From NCBI GenBank assembly GCA_946811695.1, contig OX328125.1, forward strand, positions 103,388,176-103,452,175: 64,000 nucleotides of DNA, read 5' to 3'. Of this stretch, positions 55,161 to 64,000 are shown piece by piece (positions within the stretch are counted from its first letter, which is position 1; each line of letters opens with the position of its first letter). The DNA comes from Gonocerus acuteangulatus. Lineage: Eukaryota > Arthropoda > Insecta > Hemiptera > Coreidae. The translations under genes were made by a program, and so were the position numbers. The notes under the pieces were generated by a model. It searched no databases. It worked only from the letters and a program-made list of their open reading frames with translations, and had not been told where the DNA came from.

Positions 55161-56850
55161 TAATTGTTATTTGTTTTCCGATTGAATGTTGTATTCCCAA
55201 TATGAGAAAATTACTTTTTTTTTTTGTTGCAAATATAGCGAATCAAAAGAAACATTTCAGGACTAAAAAGTATTACTTGCTATAGAAGCCGATTCTTTTC
55301 CAAAAATGGATGTTTCCATTTTATACCTTCATAAAACCATGTTTATATTTTTAACAATAAGGATGGACCAGGATAGAGGTGATATGAGCCAATATTTTTA
55401 CTTTTTTCTGAAGCGAAAAGGGTTGTAATAATAATCAAAAAACGTAATATAACAAGATTCAATTTAATAATAATTCTCTTATATACAAATAAAATTATAT
55501 AATCCACGTTTAAAGCTTTATACAATAAATTGCATTTCACAGTTTTTAATAAATATATTTATGTACAAAATAAACAACAAAAATTCATGATTAACAATAT
55601 ATAAAAAACCTGTTTAAAAATAAGCGTGTTTAACTATTTTTCATCAATTGTTTTATTCATGGATTGTGTTTTAACTCAAATTAATAAAATGTAAACAGAA
55701 GTTATAAGATCTGTTTAGTTAAAATAATTTTGCTACTAAAGTATAAACAAAAATAATGAATCTACATATATGTTGGTTAAAAAAATTACAATTATCTTTA
55801 TGTACAATTTTATTTCAGAAGATGGAATATTTTAAAAAATGCTATAATCATTTGGATTTAATTAAACAATTTTACATTTTATTCATTTTAAACTGACTAG
55901 TAACCTGTTAGGAGGTATGTGGATAAACAAATATTCATTTATTTACATTTAATTCAACCAAGAATTACATGATTTAATAGTTTTCTTAAATTTTAGGTGA
56001 AAATGAAAAAGCTTCAATTGCAAAAGGGAGAAACTAAATATTTGTTGTTTTTTTTTTTTTTAGAAAAAGATGTATTTTATGAGATGAGCATTATTTGTAA
56101 ACTGTTAAAAAAATGCCAATGAGAGAAAATTACATTGCGCTATTCCCTATTAAGTAACAACTGTAGCAAATAGCCTTACAAATATATAAAAAAAATTATG
56201 AAGAGCCAAAATAAAATTCTAATAATTTTGGGGTGTAATTCATAAAAAAACGCCTTATAAAATTAGGATGAATTAATTATTAATATAAATATATATAGGA
56301 TAGACAACAATTTTATGATGATCATTGAGAAAATGAATTAATAAATTATACCTATTGCTTTATTAATAAATGTTATTTCAAGAACGTTTGGAAGAATAAA
56401 GTATCTTCAAATATTACAAAGAATCCAGTTTTTGAATACAAGATTTTAGAAGTAACAATTAAGAAATTTGATGTTATTAATAAAGTTTAAAAAATCGTTA
56501 TGTTAATTAACAATTTCTGGTACTTTCGAATATATCATTATTGTTTGTTACGGCATTTAATGTCGATCACAAATTTAAAACACAAGTCTAAATATCAGTT
56601 TTTGCTGAAGGCGGTTGCTTAAATAATATCTGAAATTGTATACAGATGAAGCAAAAAATTAATGAGATGATGGTTAATTGAGGATTGAATTATAATTGTT
56701 TTACAGAAATAATGCATTTAATGTTTTCACGCATTCCTAACAATTAAAATAATACAAAGTATATAAATTCCTATTGATTAGTCTTATAGTACTCACATAA
56801 AGATATATATATATATTGCATATGTCCACATAAAAAAAAAGGAAAACACG
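55161..56850. other. AT-rich DNA downstream of eve
   Basis: About 1.7 kb of very AT-rich DNA contains no recognisable repeat or gene, unlike the rest of the window. Its position 3' of a developmental homeobox gene makes it a plausible place for enhancers, but nothing in the sequence proves that. Confidence 0.4.
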
Positions 56851-56853
56851 ATA

Positions 56854-56859
56854 TTTATT
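56854..56859 (-). promoter_or_regulatory. Candidate eve polyadenylation signal
   Basis: On minus this reads AATAAA, about 165 bases after the eve stop codon. The intervening 56870-57020 is GC-richer than the DNA beyond it, as expected for a 3' UTR. Confidence 0.5.
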
Positions 56860-57020
56860 TGAAATGTTTCCTTTCTTATCGCTTAGGAGAGCCTTCCCTT
56901 CTCGGTTCCTAAGAACTCGAACCTCGAATCATCCTTCCAGAGGGTTTCAGAGGAACTTCCTGACCGACTTGTCGAATCGTGGCTATTTACACATCCGTCG
57001 CTAGTCTTGCTAGGTCCTGG

Positions 57021-57341
57021 CTACGCTTTGTCAACGATGTCTTCCTTGTAGGGCTGGAAGAGAGGCTTCTTGGGTTCCGGGGAGGTTGACTGCGGTACGA
57101 GCGGCGGACTCGGATAGGAAGCGATGCAGTTGACGATGCCACACCTGCAGGAAGCGCTGCCGTCGCAGACCTGTGGAGGCGGCGGGGGTGGCAAGTAGTA
57201 ACGAGGGTAGTATGGTGGATAGGGGTAATGGAGAGAGGAGAGGAGAGAGGCAGCAAGGGTTGGGTCTGTGTAGACTGCGTAAGGCCAAGCCATGGCCATC
57301 CGCTGGCGTTTATCTTTCATGCGTCTGTTCTGGAACCAAAC
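57021..57341 (-). CDS. eve: even-skipped homeobox protein, terminal exon
   Basis: The exon follows an acceptor (TTGTTGCAG) and runs 106 codons in phase 0 to a TAG. It starts with homeodomain residue 47: [14 protein letters not shown], with glutamine 50 and asparagine 51 of recognition helix 3. [20 protein letters not shown] follows, the region just after the homeodomain that is conserved in Eve proteins. A tyrosine/proline-rich stretch ([18 protein letters not shown]) and a small cysteine cluster come next. Near the end is LFQPYK, the Groucho co-repressor motif of Eve. The tail is short compared with Drosophila Eve. Eve is a nuclear transcription factor, classically a segmentation and neuronal repressor. 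Confidence 0.97.
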   Translation of the reverse strand, partial: VWFQNRRMKDKRQRMAMAWPYAVYTDPTLAASLLSSLHYPYPPYYPRYYLPPPPPPQVCDGSASCRCGIVNCIASYPSPPLVPQSTSPEPKKPLFQPYKEDIVDKA

Positions 57342-57608
57342 CTGCAACAAGCAAAAGTCGTGTTAAAGTAAACAAGTACTAAAAAACAAATATTACCTTT
57401 AAAAGAACATATTGTGAAAAAAATCGTACTGGGGAAAAATGCGATTAATTGTTCCAACCTCTGTAAACAAAATGAAAAACCATATTTTTTTTATTGTAAG
57501 AATTGCTGGATGGTGGAAAGTTAATGTTCACAGTAAAGAGAAATATCCAATGTTTGTTCAAAATAGCAAAATATTCATGGACGCACCAATTTCAAACTAT
57601 GCAAAACA

Positions 57609-57910
57609 CGGGCGTTTATAAGGGGGAGGGGCTGCATCCCCCCCCCCAAATTTTGTATTGTTGAAAACGTTTCATTTAAAAAAGCCTATAACAACGTAAT
57701 ACCGGCGCTAATGGCCAAGAATTATGTCGATGCGCGGTAAAAAAAAAAGTAATATGTCTTCTACATTTACCCAATCCTACTGGCTGTCCAAAGGACCTTA
57801 AAATCCACAATTATACACTGAAATATTTAAAATTTTCCCTACACCCCAAATGCCTAGGGGCTACCTGCCCCCCCCCCCCCCCCCATTATTTTCTATATAC
57901 GCCCTTATTA
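57609..57910. mobile_element. hAT-type MITE, CATGGGCG family, with nested SINE tail
   Basis: The left end CACGGGCGTTTATAAGGGGG and the right end CTATATACGCCC match the family, and the interior is parallel to 13680-13850. Inside, 57702-57748 (GGCGCTAATGGCCAAGAATT, then GTCGATGCGCGGT and an A-run) is a SINE tail. No clear 8-bp duplication remains. Confidence 0.75.
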
Positions 57911-58689
57911 GCCGAGCCTTGCTCCTAGACTAGTGACAATTTTAGCCCCTTAATTCTCGAACAGATGGTATATTTAAATAATATATTTATATTTGCAATT
58001 GATGTGATATTCAGTATGCCAGTAAATTCGAATGTTCGGGCGAAAACCTTTAGGTCTTTGCCTGAAAAAGAAAGAAGTGCTTCATCAGGAACACGATAAA
58101 TTTATAGAATAAAATCATTTCTAAATGGAAAGCAGGTCGACTCTTTTACAAACCATACCAAATCATTTATTCTAACTTGTTTAAGCTACATTAGAGAGAG
58201 CCCTTGTAATAAACATTAAAAACCTATGTCCCCTACTGCCCTTCAAAGATATAACTCAAGGTTTAACGGAACGAATGATTCAATTTCTGACTGCCACCAT
58301 TATGCTATGTTTCTGGCGATATATATCTAACAAACAGCAAAGGAATTATTCTTACTGCTTCAAAACCCCAATTGCACAACCTAAGTGGCTAGCGATCGAT
58401 ATAGATAAACACACAGAAATAGCCGATGAAACGAATACATGTATCTGTTCCCCTTCATTTCTAAGTGGAGTAGTGTTGAAGAGACGTATCGACATGGAGG
58501 AAGCATCGAAAGAACACTAACAGCTCTTGAAGGGTAACAGATAGTCTTGAGTGGTTCTTATCACTATTGGCTCCACTATCTTCGGCTGCTTCAAAAGGAT
58601 ATAAGACCTTGTCAACATGACCGCCTGAAGAAATGGGTCTATAATTCTCTTGCACTGTCTTATATATAATAATTGTACCATTTATTTAA

Positions 58690-58921
58690 GGGGTCGGGGC
58701 AAATTAGTGCCAAGCAACATTTTTAACAAAACTTAACTCTAGCTGCTATATGTTGGATATTATGAGGGACTATCAGTTGAAATGGTTAGGGGTAACAAGA
58801 TTAAGTAGCATACAGAGCACTTTTTAGTCATATCTTAATAGCATCATCATAGACTGATAGTTCCACATAATATGCAACATATAGCAGCTACAGTTGTTTG
58901 GCACTATTGTGCTCCGAACCC
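58690..58921. mobile_element. GGGGTCGGGGCAAA MITE, copy 1
   Basis: Terminal repeats GGGGTCGGGGCAAATTAGTG and the inverse with one or two changes surround CAGCTGCTATATGTTGG-type inner inverted repeats. The second copy is at 62592-62841. Confidence 0.85.
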
Positions 58922-59547
58922 TATAATTATGGGTTGCATAACGTACAGAGATAGTTACATTAGGACTTCGTTTTAATAGTTCTAATTTAAAAAAATATGA
59001 TAGCGTTATACGCATAAAAAGATTTTAATTAAAATTTTATATATTTATAAAGCAATAAATAGCGATTAACAGAAGGCGTATTCTAATTTTACTTTATTTA
59101 ATATTAGTTAGATAAAGAAATGTCAGCCAAACGCGCTAGTCCTTTTTACACCACAAATCCCCTTGTATTTTATACAAGAATCTGTGTTTTTCCACCGGAT
59201 TAATGTTCCGTACATGACATGCATTTAGTAAATAGAAATAAATAGTTAATTAATTTCGGCAAGAGTGTTTTAATTAAGAAAGCTATTGTTTCGCTGGTTA
59301 AAACAAAATCAAAAGACCTATTCACTACAAGACAGAAAAAAACTCTATATTAACTCCTTTTCATAATAATCTCATCATTTCTTATTTTAAAAAAGCTTTT
59401 CACTTATATTACAATCAAGTACCATATATGTTTATTGAGGTTGGCAACTTTTCTTATTCCATAGGCCCTACAAACTATTAGAAATATACAAAATAATTTT
59501 AATATTAATTGAAATTATGAAAACAATAAAATGATAAGATAACTCAC

Positions 59548-59717
59548 CTTAATGGTAGATTCTGGTAGTCCAAGTTGTGCAGCCAGTTCGCATCTCCTTG
59601 GTCGAGAAACGTAGTTCTCTTTGTAAAATTCTTTTTCCAACCTGCTAAGCTGCTCCCGTGTAAAGGCTGTCCTATATCGGCGGATGTTGCCTTCATTCGT
59701 TCCGTTGTTGACATCTT
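59548..59717 (-). CDS. eve: even-skipped homeobox protein, homeodomain exon
   Basis: The 170-base internal exon runs from acceptor TTGTTTACAG|AA to donor AAG|GTGAGTT. It starts with the last two bases of a split codon, then 56 codons: a short acidic/asparagine leader ([10 protein letters not shown]) and homeodomain residues 1-46. The homeodomain is nearly identical to Eve ([20 protein letters not shown], then [15 protein letters not shown] and PESTIK). Joined to 57021-57341 it completes the 60-residue homeodomain in frame. The upstream exon with the start codon was not found in the 4.3 kb to the right, so this gene is partial here. Confidence 0.97.
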
Positions 59718-59790
59718 CTGTAAACAAATAACAAATAAATGTAAACAACAAATAATAAAAATTTACAATTATATATATTAAAAAAAAAAT

Positions 59791-60119
59791 CAGTCCCACG
59801 AGGGCCCTGAGGGGCAGATACTATAGAGGTATCTGATTCATGACCATATAGCACACTAGGGAGATAGTGTGGTCAGTACTATGCTCCGGCCGCCTGATTT
59901 TTTCCTTGCCTGCTTCGACTGCTAGAGTCATTAGCACCCAAGGTACCCATTATCTAATTAATTAAAGGCTGGGTTGGCCTAGGGACGGTCAGGGAGGCCG
60001 AATTCAACCCATGAACGAAGACACTAGAAGAAAAAATCTTTACTGCTTGCTCGGGATTTGAACTCAGGACCTCCAACTTATTAGTCCAGTGCTCTACCAC
60101 TGAGCTAACCTCGCCCCCA
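59791..60119 (-). mobile_element. tRNA-derived SINE, family G, full length, in eve intron 1
   Basis: A complete copy lies in the same orientation as eve, only 74 bases upstream of the homeodomain-exon acceptor. Direct repeats ACAATTATATATA (59765 and 60119) flank it as a target duplication. Its tRNA head (GGGGGCGAGGTTAGCTCAGT) has intact A and B boxes (GAGTTCAAATCCC-type). Confidence 0.93.
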
Positions 60120-60120
60120 C

Positions 60121-62233
60121 AATTATATATATATTAAGCTAATTCTACATCCGTGAAAAGTGAATATACAATTTGTATTAAGGGCTCAAGTCTAATTTTA
60201 TAAAAAACTACAAACCAAACGTTTTCCGCTTATTCATTATTAAATCCAAGATGTTCATTCATAATTTAGTATTTTGATCTATTTCTACATAGTGTAAAAC
60301 CCATGATCCTCTGAACCCTACTAGGTCTATTAGGACCCAATGTCCTCGAGGAGGTATGGAGCTAAAAAAAATTTTCAAAGGCTAATATTGAATTAAATGG
60401 AATACTATTTATCTGGATTTCTGGAAATCTCTCTTATCAGACAATAATATCTACCATTTCATGTAATAAATGCCGATATAGTTTTTTTTTAAAGTAAATC
60501 ATATATTAAGAAGGTGGACCAGTGTTTAATGAGAACCATAGAAAAAAACTTCTATAGTTGACATTATTTTTTCTAAGGTACAGCTCATGCAATGAGGAAC
60601 TCACAGTGAAGGATATTTTGACAAATTTGCAGGGCTTATGAACATTTATAAGAACAACATCAGCTGTCAGAATCAATAGATGAAATATTAGCCGATGACC
60701 TCAAACAAATACCAAACCACAGAACTAATCAGCAAAATTTAATTAATCCCACAATATCTAAAGTAACTTTTATCATTTCCTAAGTTGATTGATATATTGC
60801 TCATTGAAGAGGAAGGCTCCTGACTAGATTAAGTTAAGAATACTTACAGGCATTAACAAACTAATGTTATATTATAGAGTTTATTAATGGGAATGTATGT
60901 GTATGCTAGCGAATAATCTTTTATTATTACAACCATCAAAAATTAGTCGCTTGACAAAGGAGTAGCATTAATGACCTGAAACCGCAAAGGAAAAATACGG
61001 AGAAGGTAGTATTTTGCCTCAGTTATTTATGAAAAAGTGGTTTTGTTGACAATATTAGGCAATGTATTTCTCCAAAATTATTTTTGGAAGATTGCTGACA
61101 ATTTTTTCATTAGTCATTTAAGGAGAAGGCTGTATTATTGGCAATTTTTATTTCGATGGGAGGGATCTTTTGTACGAAGGTTTGAGAAAAATATTTCAAT
61201 TTTTGGCGAATTTATTTATGGTTTTGGCGTCTCATTTTTTTTATGAAGTAACTATTTTTTTTGTTTTAGAAGTATGGTTGAATTCTTGTATGTCTCTTGG
61301 ATATACCCCTAAATCAGAAAAAGGCAGTATTTTTCATTTAATTTATATTCTTCCGGTCTCTCGGCTTCTTTCTCCAGAGGTGTCGGTTTCATGGCCGTAA
61401 TATTTCGCCCATCTCCTAATGGGCTTCATCAGACGTTGATTGTATTTCCTTTTTAATTTATATTTATTTCGTATTACATAGTATAATTCCCAGTACTAAT
61501 TCACCTGGGAGTGCATATTGTTTTACAAGGATTCAACAAATATCGACATATCAAAAACACAAAAGTGTGGCGTCCTAAGATTATCTTTTGCGGCCGATTC
61601 CCCCAAGAACTTGGTTATCGCCAAAACCATTTGCTATGTAATGAAGATGGCTCCAGAGGTTTATCAATGGGACGGGGAAGACATGGAACGAGATGAGTTA
61701 AATGGACATTAGCGATATTTGTCAACAAGTAAAGTGGTAACGGAGTGCGGAAGTGCAGGCCCCAGACCACTCAGGGAGGCGCCCTGCCTTTTTTAGCGTC
61801 GCCACCGATACCTCCGTGGAGCGAGACTTCCTCATCCGCCATCTGCCAGATGTATTACAAGATAAACAAGGACTTAACATTTTCATCTTCCGGTCGGTGA
61901 CAGACAGAACGACGTCGGAAAGATATGATGTAGTTTGTCAAAACAAACTGTCTTCCAAGTCTTAGGATTCGATTGATGATATCCATAGGATCATTTCATA
62001 AGTTTCTTTACCATCGTGGATAAATGTCATGTACTGGAGAAATATATTCTTGAAACCGAGCACGCAGAACATTTATTAGTGTTTGGGACCGAATACATTG
62101 TTCAGAGTGATCATATTTAAAGGGTCCAATTTGTTTATAGAACCTCCTCAGAGCTGCTCTTTTCTTCATGCATGCTTTAACATGGCATCCGCTAACCGAA
62201 AAACTGTTTTATCGTTGACATCCGAACGTAGTT
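60121..62233. other. Probable eve intron 1 or upstream DNA
   Basis: Mostly unassigned AT-rich DNA. At 61403-61432 (minus) CTGATGA, a perfect 6-bp stem GCCCAT/ATGGGC and GAAA form a hammerhead-like core. Around 61530-61965 there are GC-richer coding-like stretches, such as RLSFAADSPKNLVIAKTICY and ERDFLIRHLPDVLQDKQGLN. I cannot assign them; they look like transposon debris. Confidence 0.4.
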
Positions 62234-62394
62234 TTTTAACGGCGTATCAACACTTGGGCTATTAACGCTATCTACAGGTTGCCACCCTTTTGTAATGCCA
62301 ACAGCACGTGGTCCGTCAGTCATTCAGGTACTGGCCACGCCCGACGTTGCTTAACTTCGGTGATCAAGGGGAACCGGTGCATTCAATGTGGCCT
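62234..62394 (-). mobile_element. 5S-rRNA-derived SINE, copy 5, 5' truncated
   Basis: The head lacks its first dozen bases and the tail is shortened near 62265. AACGTAGTT (62225-62233 and 62396-62404) flanks it. The A-run is only six bases, so this is an older copy. Confidence 0.9.
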
Positions 62395-62591
62395 AAACGT
62401 AGTTCAAGCGATTTTGCATTAATAGCTTTCCAGGTACCTACACAATTAGCAAATATTTTGAAACGGAGAATCGAATAAACCAATTTCCAAGGTAAACTTG
62501 CCTATGATAAATACCTTGATAAAGAAGAGAATTTTAGGAAGTTTTGATTTCATTCTACCGAAGGCGAATTATTGATAGTTTCATAATTGAA

Positions 62592-62841
62592 GGGGTCGGG
62601 GCAAAATAGTGCCAAACAAAATTTTTATCAAAATTTAACTGTAGCTGCTTTGTGTTGGATAGTATGTGGGACTATCAGTTGAAATGGTTAGGGACAACAA
62701 GATTAAGTAGCATATAGAGCTTGTAATCATATTTTAGTAGCATTTGCATCATAGACTGATAGTCCCGGACAATATCCAACATATAAGAGCTACAGTTAAG
62801 TTTTGTTAAAAATGTTGCTTGGCACAATTTTGCTCCGACCC
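62592..62841. mobile_element. GGGGTCGGGGCAAA MITE, copy 2
   Basis: This 250-bp copy matches 58690-58921 throughout, including GACTATCAGTTGAAATGG and CATAGACTGATAGT. The ends GGGGTCGGGGCAAAATAGTG and GCTCCGACCC are inverted. It is closer to full length than copy 1. Confidence 0.85.
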
Positions 62842-63697
62842 ATTCAATTATTGAAGAGTGGCCGTATTCAATCCACTCATTATATATCTGGTGCAAGGTT
62901 AACAAATATAACACCCGAAATGATAAATATGGTTTATTAATTCCAGCTAATCTAGTTTCGAAAATTTAATGTCTCATCGATATTTAGTGGCTGTAAAATT
63001 ATTTACAGCCACAGTGAGCAAGCCAACCTACCACTACCAGGGCCAGGTGACAACTCTGAAAAATAATACAAGAAGACTCTATGGGTTAAGATAGAAAGGA
63101 GCCAAGTTGACCTATAGGTGTCTTCTTTGTGCGGATAAGCGCTTATTGGAAATTCTCTCCATGCCCGTGCGGCCGTCGTAAAATATGTCGATCATACTAA
63201 AAATAGGCAAATTGTTTAAATATCTGCACACAAACTACTCTTGTTCATGGACTTTTTGCTATATTGCACTATTATTTCTAAAGTGACACTACTCAAAATA
63301 AACTCAACTGAAAATGCGTCACTCTTGCCTATGTTGGGGACATAACATTAAGACAGGAAGAGTGACATATGTGGCCTCTGATGTACAAGCTCTGTACTTT
63401 TGATGGTTGATAAAGAGATATTTACCATGTCTTTCATAGTCATAAATGAAAAAGTATTGATTGAATTGATTTTTGAGCTTTGTCACTTTAGAAATACTGG
63501 TGCGATATGTTTGGCATCTTTATTTAAATTTCTTTCATCCGAATATCAACAGACATATGTATTAATTTAATTTTCAATGCACTCTGCTTCTAGTAAACTA
63601 GAAGAAAAAAACACATTTATTGGGCCGGCTTCATTGTAAGCCTTACACAAATTTAACAACAAATCATATTAACATTAACTTAAAATAAATGAACGCA
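62842..63697. other. Mostly unassigned; possible small MITE
   Basis: TGCACTATTATTTCTAAAGT (63264) and its imperfect inverse near 63505 could bound a MITE of about 240 bp. A shorter hairpin (GAAGACTCTATGGGT) sits at 63073-63131. No gene is supported. Confidence 0.4.
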
Positions 63698-63699
63698 TT

Positions 63700-64000
63700 A
63701 AACAATATATGAAATATTAACTGTAGGGACTGAATCAGCTAATAAAAATGGCTGTAGTATAGTATTGAGGATGTCTTGAGGCAAGCGTGCTTTAAGGCGT
63801 TGAATTACTGTGACTTGTCCTATTCCTAATTGTTGAATCTCTGCTGGAAGAGCTGTGAGATATTTCATTGTCGTGTCCTTCAGAAAACCTGTCATGTACG
63901 GCACATCCACTTCACGACGCAGTTGTGTGTTCCTGATGAACCAAGGTGCTGACACCGCAATTTTTAATTTTTTATTTTGAAACTTCTGGATCTTGTAAAT
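63700..64000 (-). pseudogene. Jockey-type retrotransposon C-terminal end, cut by window
   Basis: The open minus frame from the window edge reads IYKIQKFQNKKLKIAVSAPW, then FIRNTQLRREVDVPYMTGFL, and stops at about 63701. The 'APWF.RN..L....DVP' block matches the reverse-transcriptase carboxy terminus of Jockey elements, as at 26880 and 42570. The frame is intact here, so the element to the right may be less decayed. Confidence 0.8.

Larger units (their letters stand above)
57342..59547 (-). other. eve: eve intron inside the homeobox
   Basis: The 2.2-kb intron has donor AAG|GTGAGTT at 59547 and acceptor TTGCAG|GTT at 57342. It splits the homeodomain between codons 46 and 47, the position shared by Evx genes of many animals. 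It holds a hAT MITE with a SINE tail (57609-57910) and a 232-bp MITE (58690-58921). The rest is unassigned. Confidence 0.9.

Noticed and set aside
61511..61965. Possible host exons upstream of eve
   Set aside because: The peptides look protein-like but have no start, splice or Eve-like features and sit on the opposite strand. They are left unassigned.
60121..64000. eve first exon
   Set aside because: I searched the minus strand for an N-terminal Eve-like reading frame with a donor in the right phase and found none. It probably lies beyond the window.

Overview
This is a window of AT-rich animal nuclear DNA, most probably from an arthropod. One host gene can be named with confidence: an even-skipped (eve/Evx) homeobox gene on the minus strand. 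It has a homeodomain exon at 59548-59717 and a terminal exon at 57021-57341. They are joined across an intron at homeodomain codons 46/47, and the protein ends in a Groucho-type LFQPYK motif. Its 5' exon was not found and probably lies beyond the right edge. The AT-rich, low-repeat DNA around these exons (55.2-64 kb) is the only stretch that looks like an ordinary gene neighbourhood.

The other roughly 85% of the window is transposable elements, mostly decayed and often nested. DNA transposons include a mariner deletion derivative (9331-12100), a Tc3-like transposase remnant (19.4-21.3 kb), two pogo/Tigger-type elements, two elements with piggyBac-type TTAA ends, several hAT-type MITEs with clean 8-bp target duplications, and long foldback elements. 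There is one Helitron with a textbook 3' end (33232-34437). Two further families have subterminal inverted repeats, a central (TA)n tract and a terminal 8-bp stem-loop, and I infer they are Helentron/DINE-1-like. Retroelements include a non-LTR element with an RNase H domain (47.1-49 kb), several Jockey-type reverse-transcriptase tails, three tRNA-derived SINE families and a 5S-rRNA-derived SINE family with five copies.

Layout: 0-5 kb holds a 29-bp satellite, a foldback transposon and a hAT MITE in a SINE. 5-9.3 kb holds foldback and Helentron-like repeats and the first 5S SINE. 9.3-12.1 kb is a mariner element split by a 2.2-kb foldback element. 12.1-19 kb holds MITEs, SINEs and a GA/CT inverted tract. 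19.4-21.3 kb is the split Tc3 remnant. 21.3-31 kb is mixed, with reverse-transcriptase shreds, 5S SINEs, a hAT MITE and a piggyBac remnant. 32-38.7 kb holds Helentron-like copies and a Helitron inside a pogo element. 39.3-41.1 kb holds a Tigger derivative and a 254-bp tandem element. 42-49 kb is non-LTR retrotransposons. 49.7-54.6 kb holds SINEs, a TTAA element carrying a second foldback copy, and a 76-bp satellite. 55-64 kb holds eve with scattered MITEs and SINEs.

The most interesting object is the 708-bp element at 40388-41095. It has nearly three tandem 254-bp units, each with a type I hammerhead-ribozyme-like core, and the whole is bracketed by a 12-bp target duplication. That is the architecture described for animal retrozymes. 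All calls were made by eye from the sequence; no database search was run.
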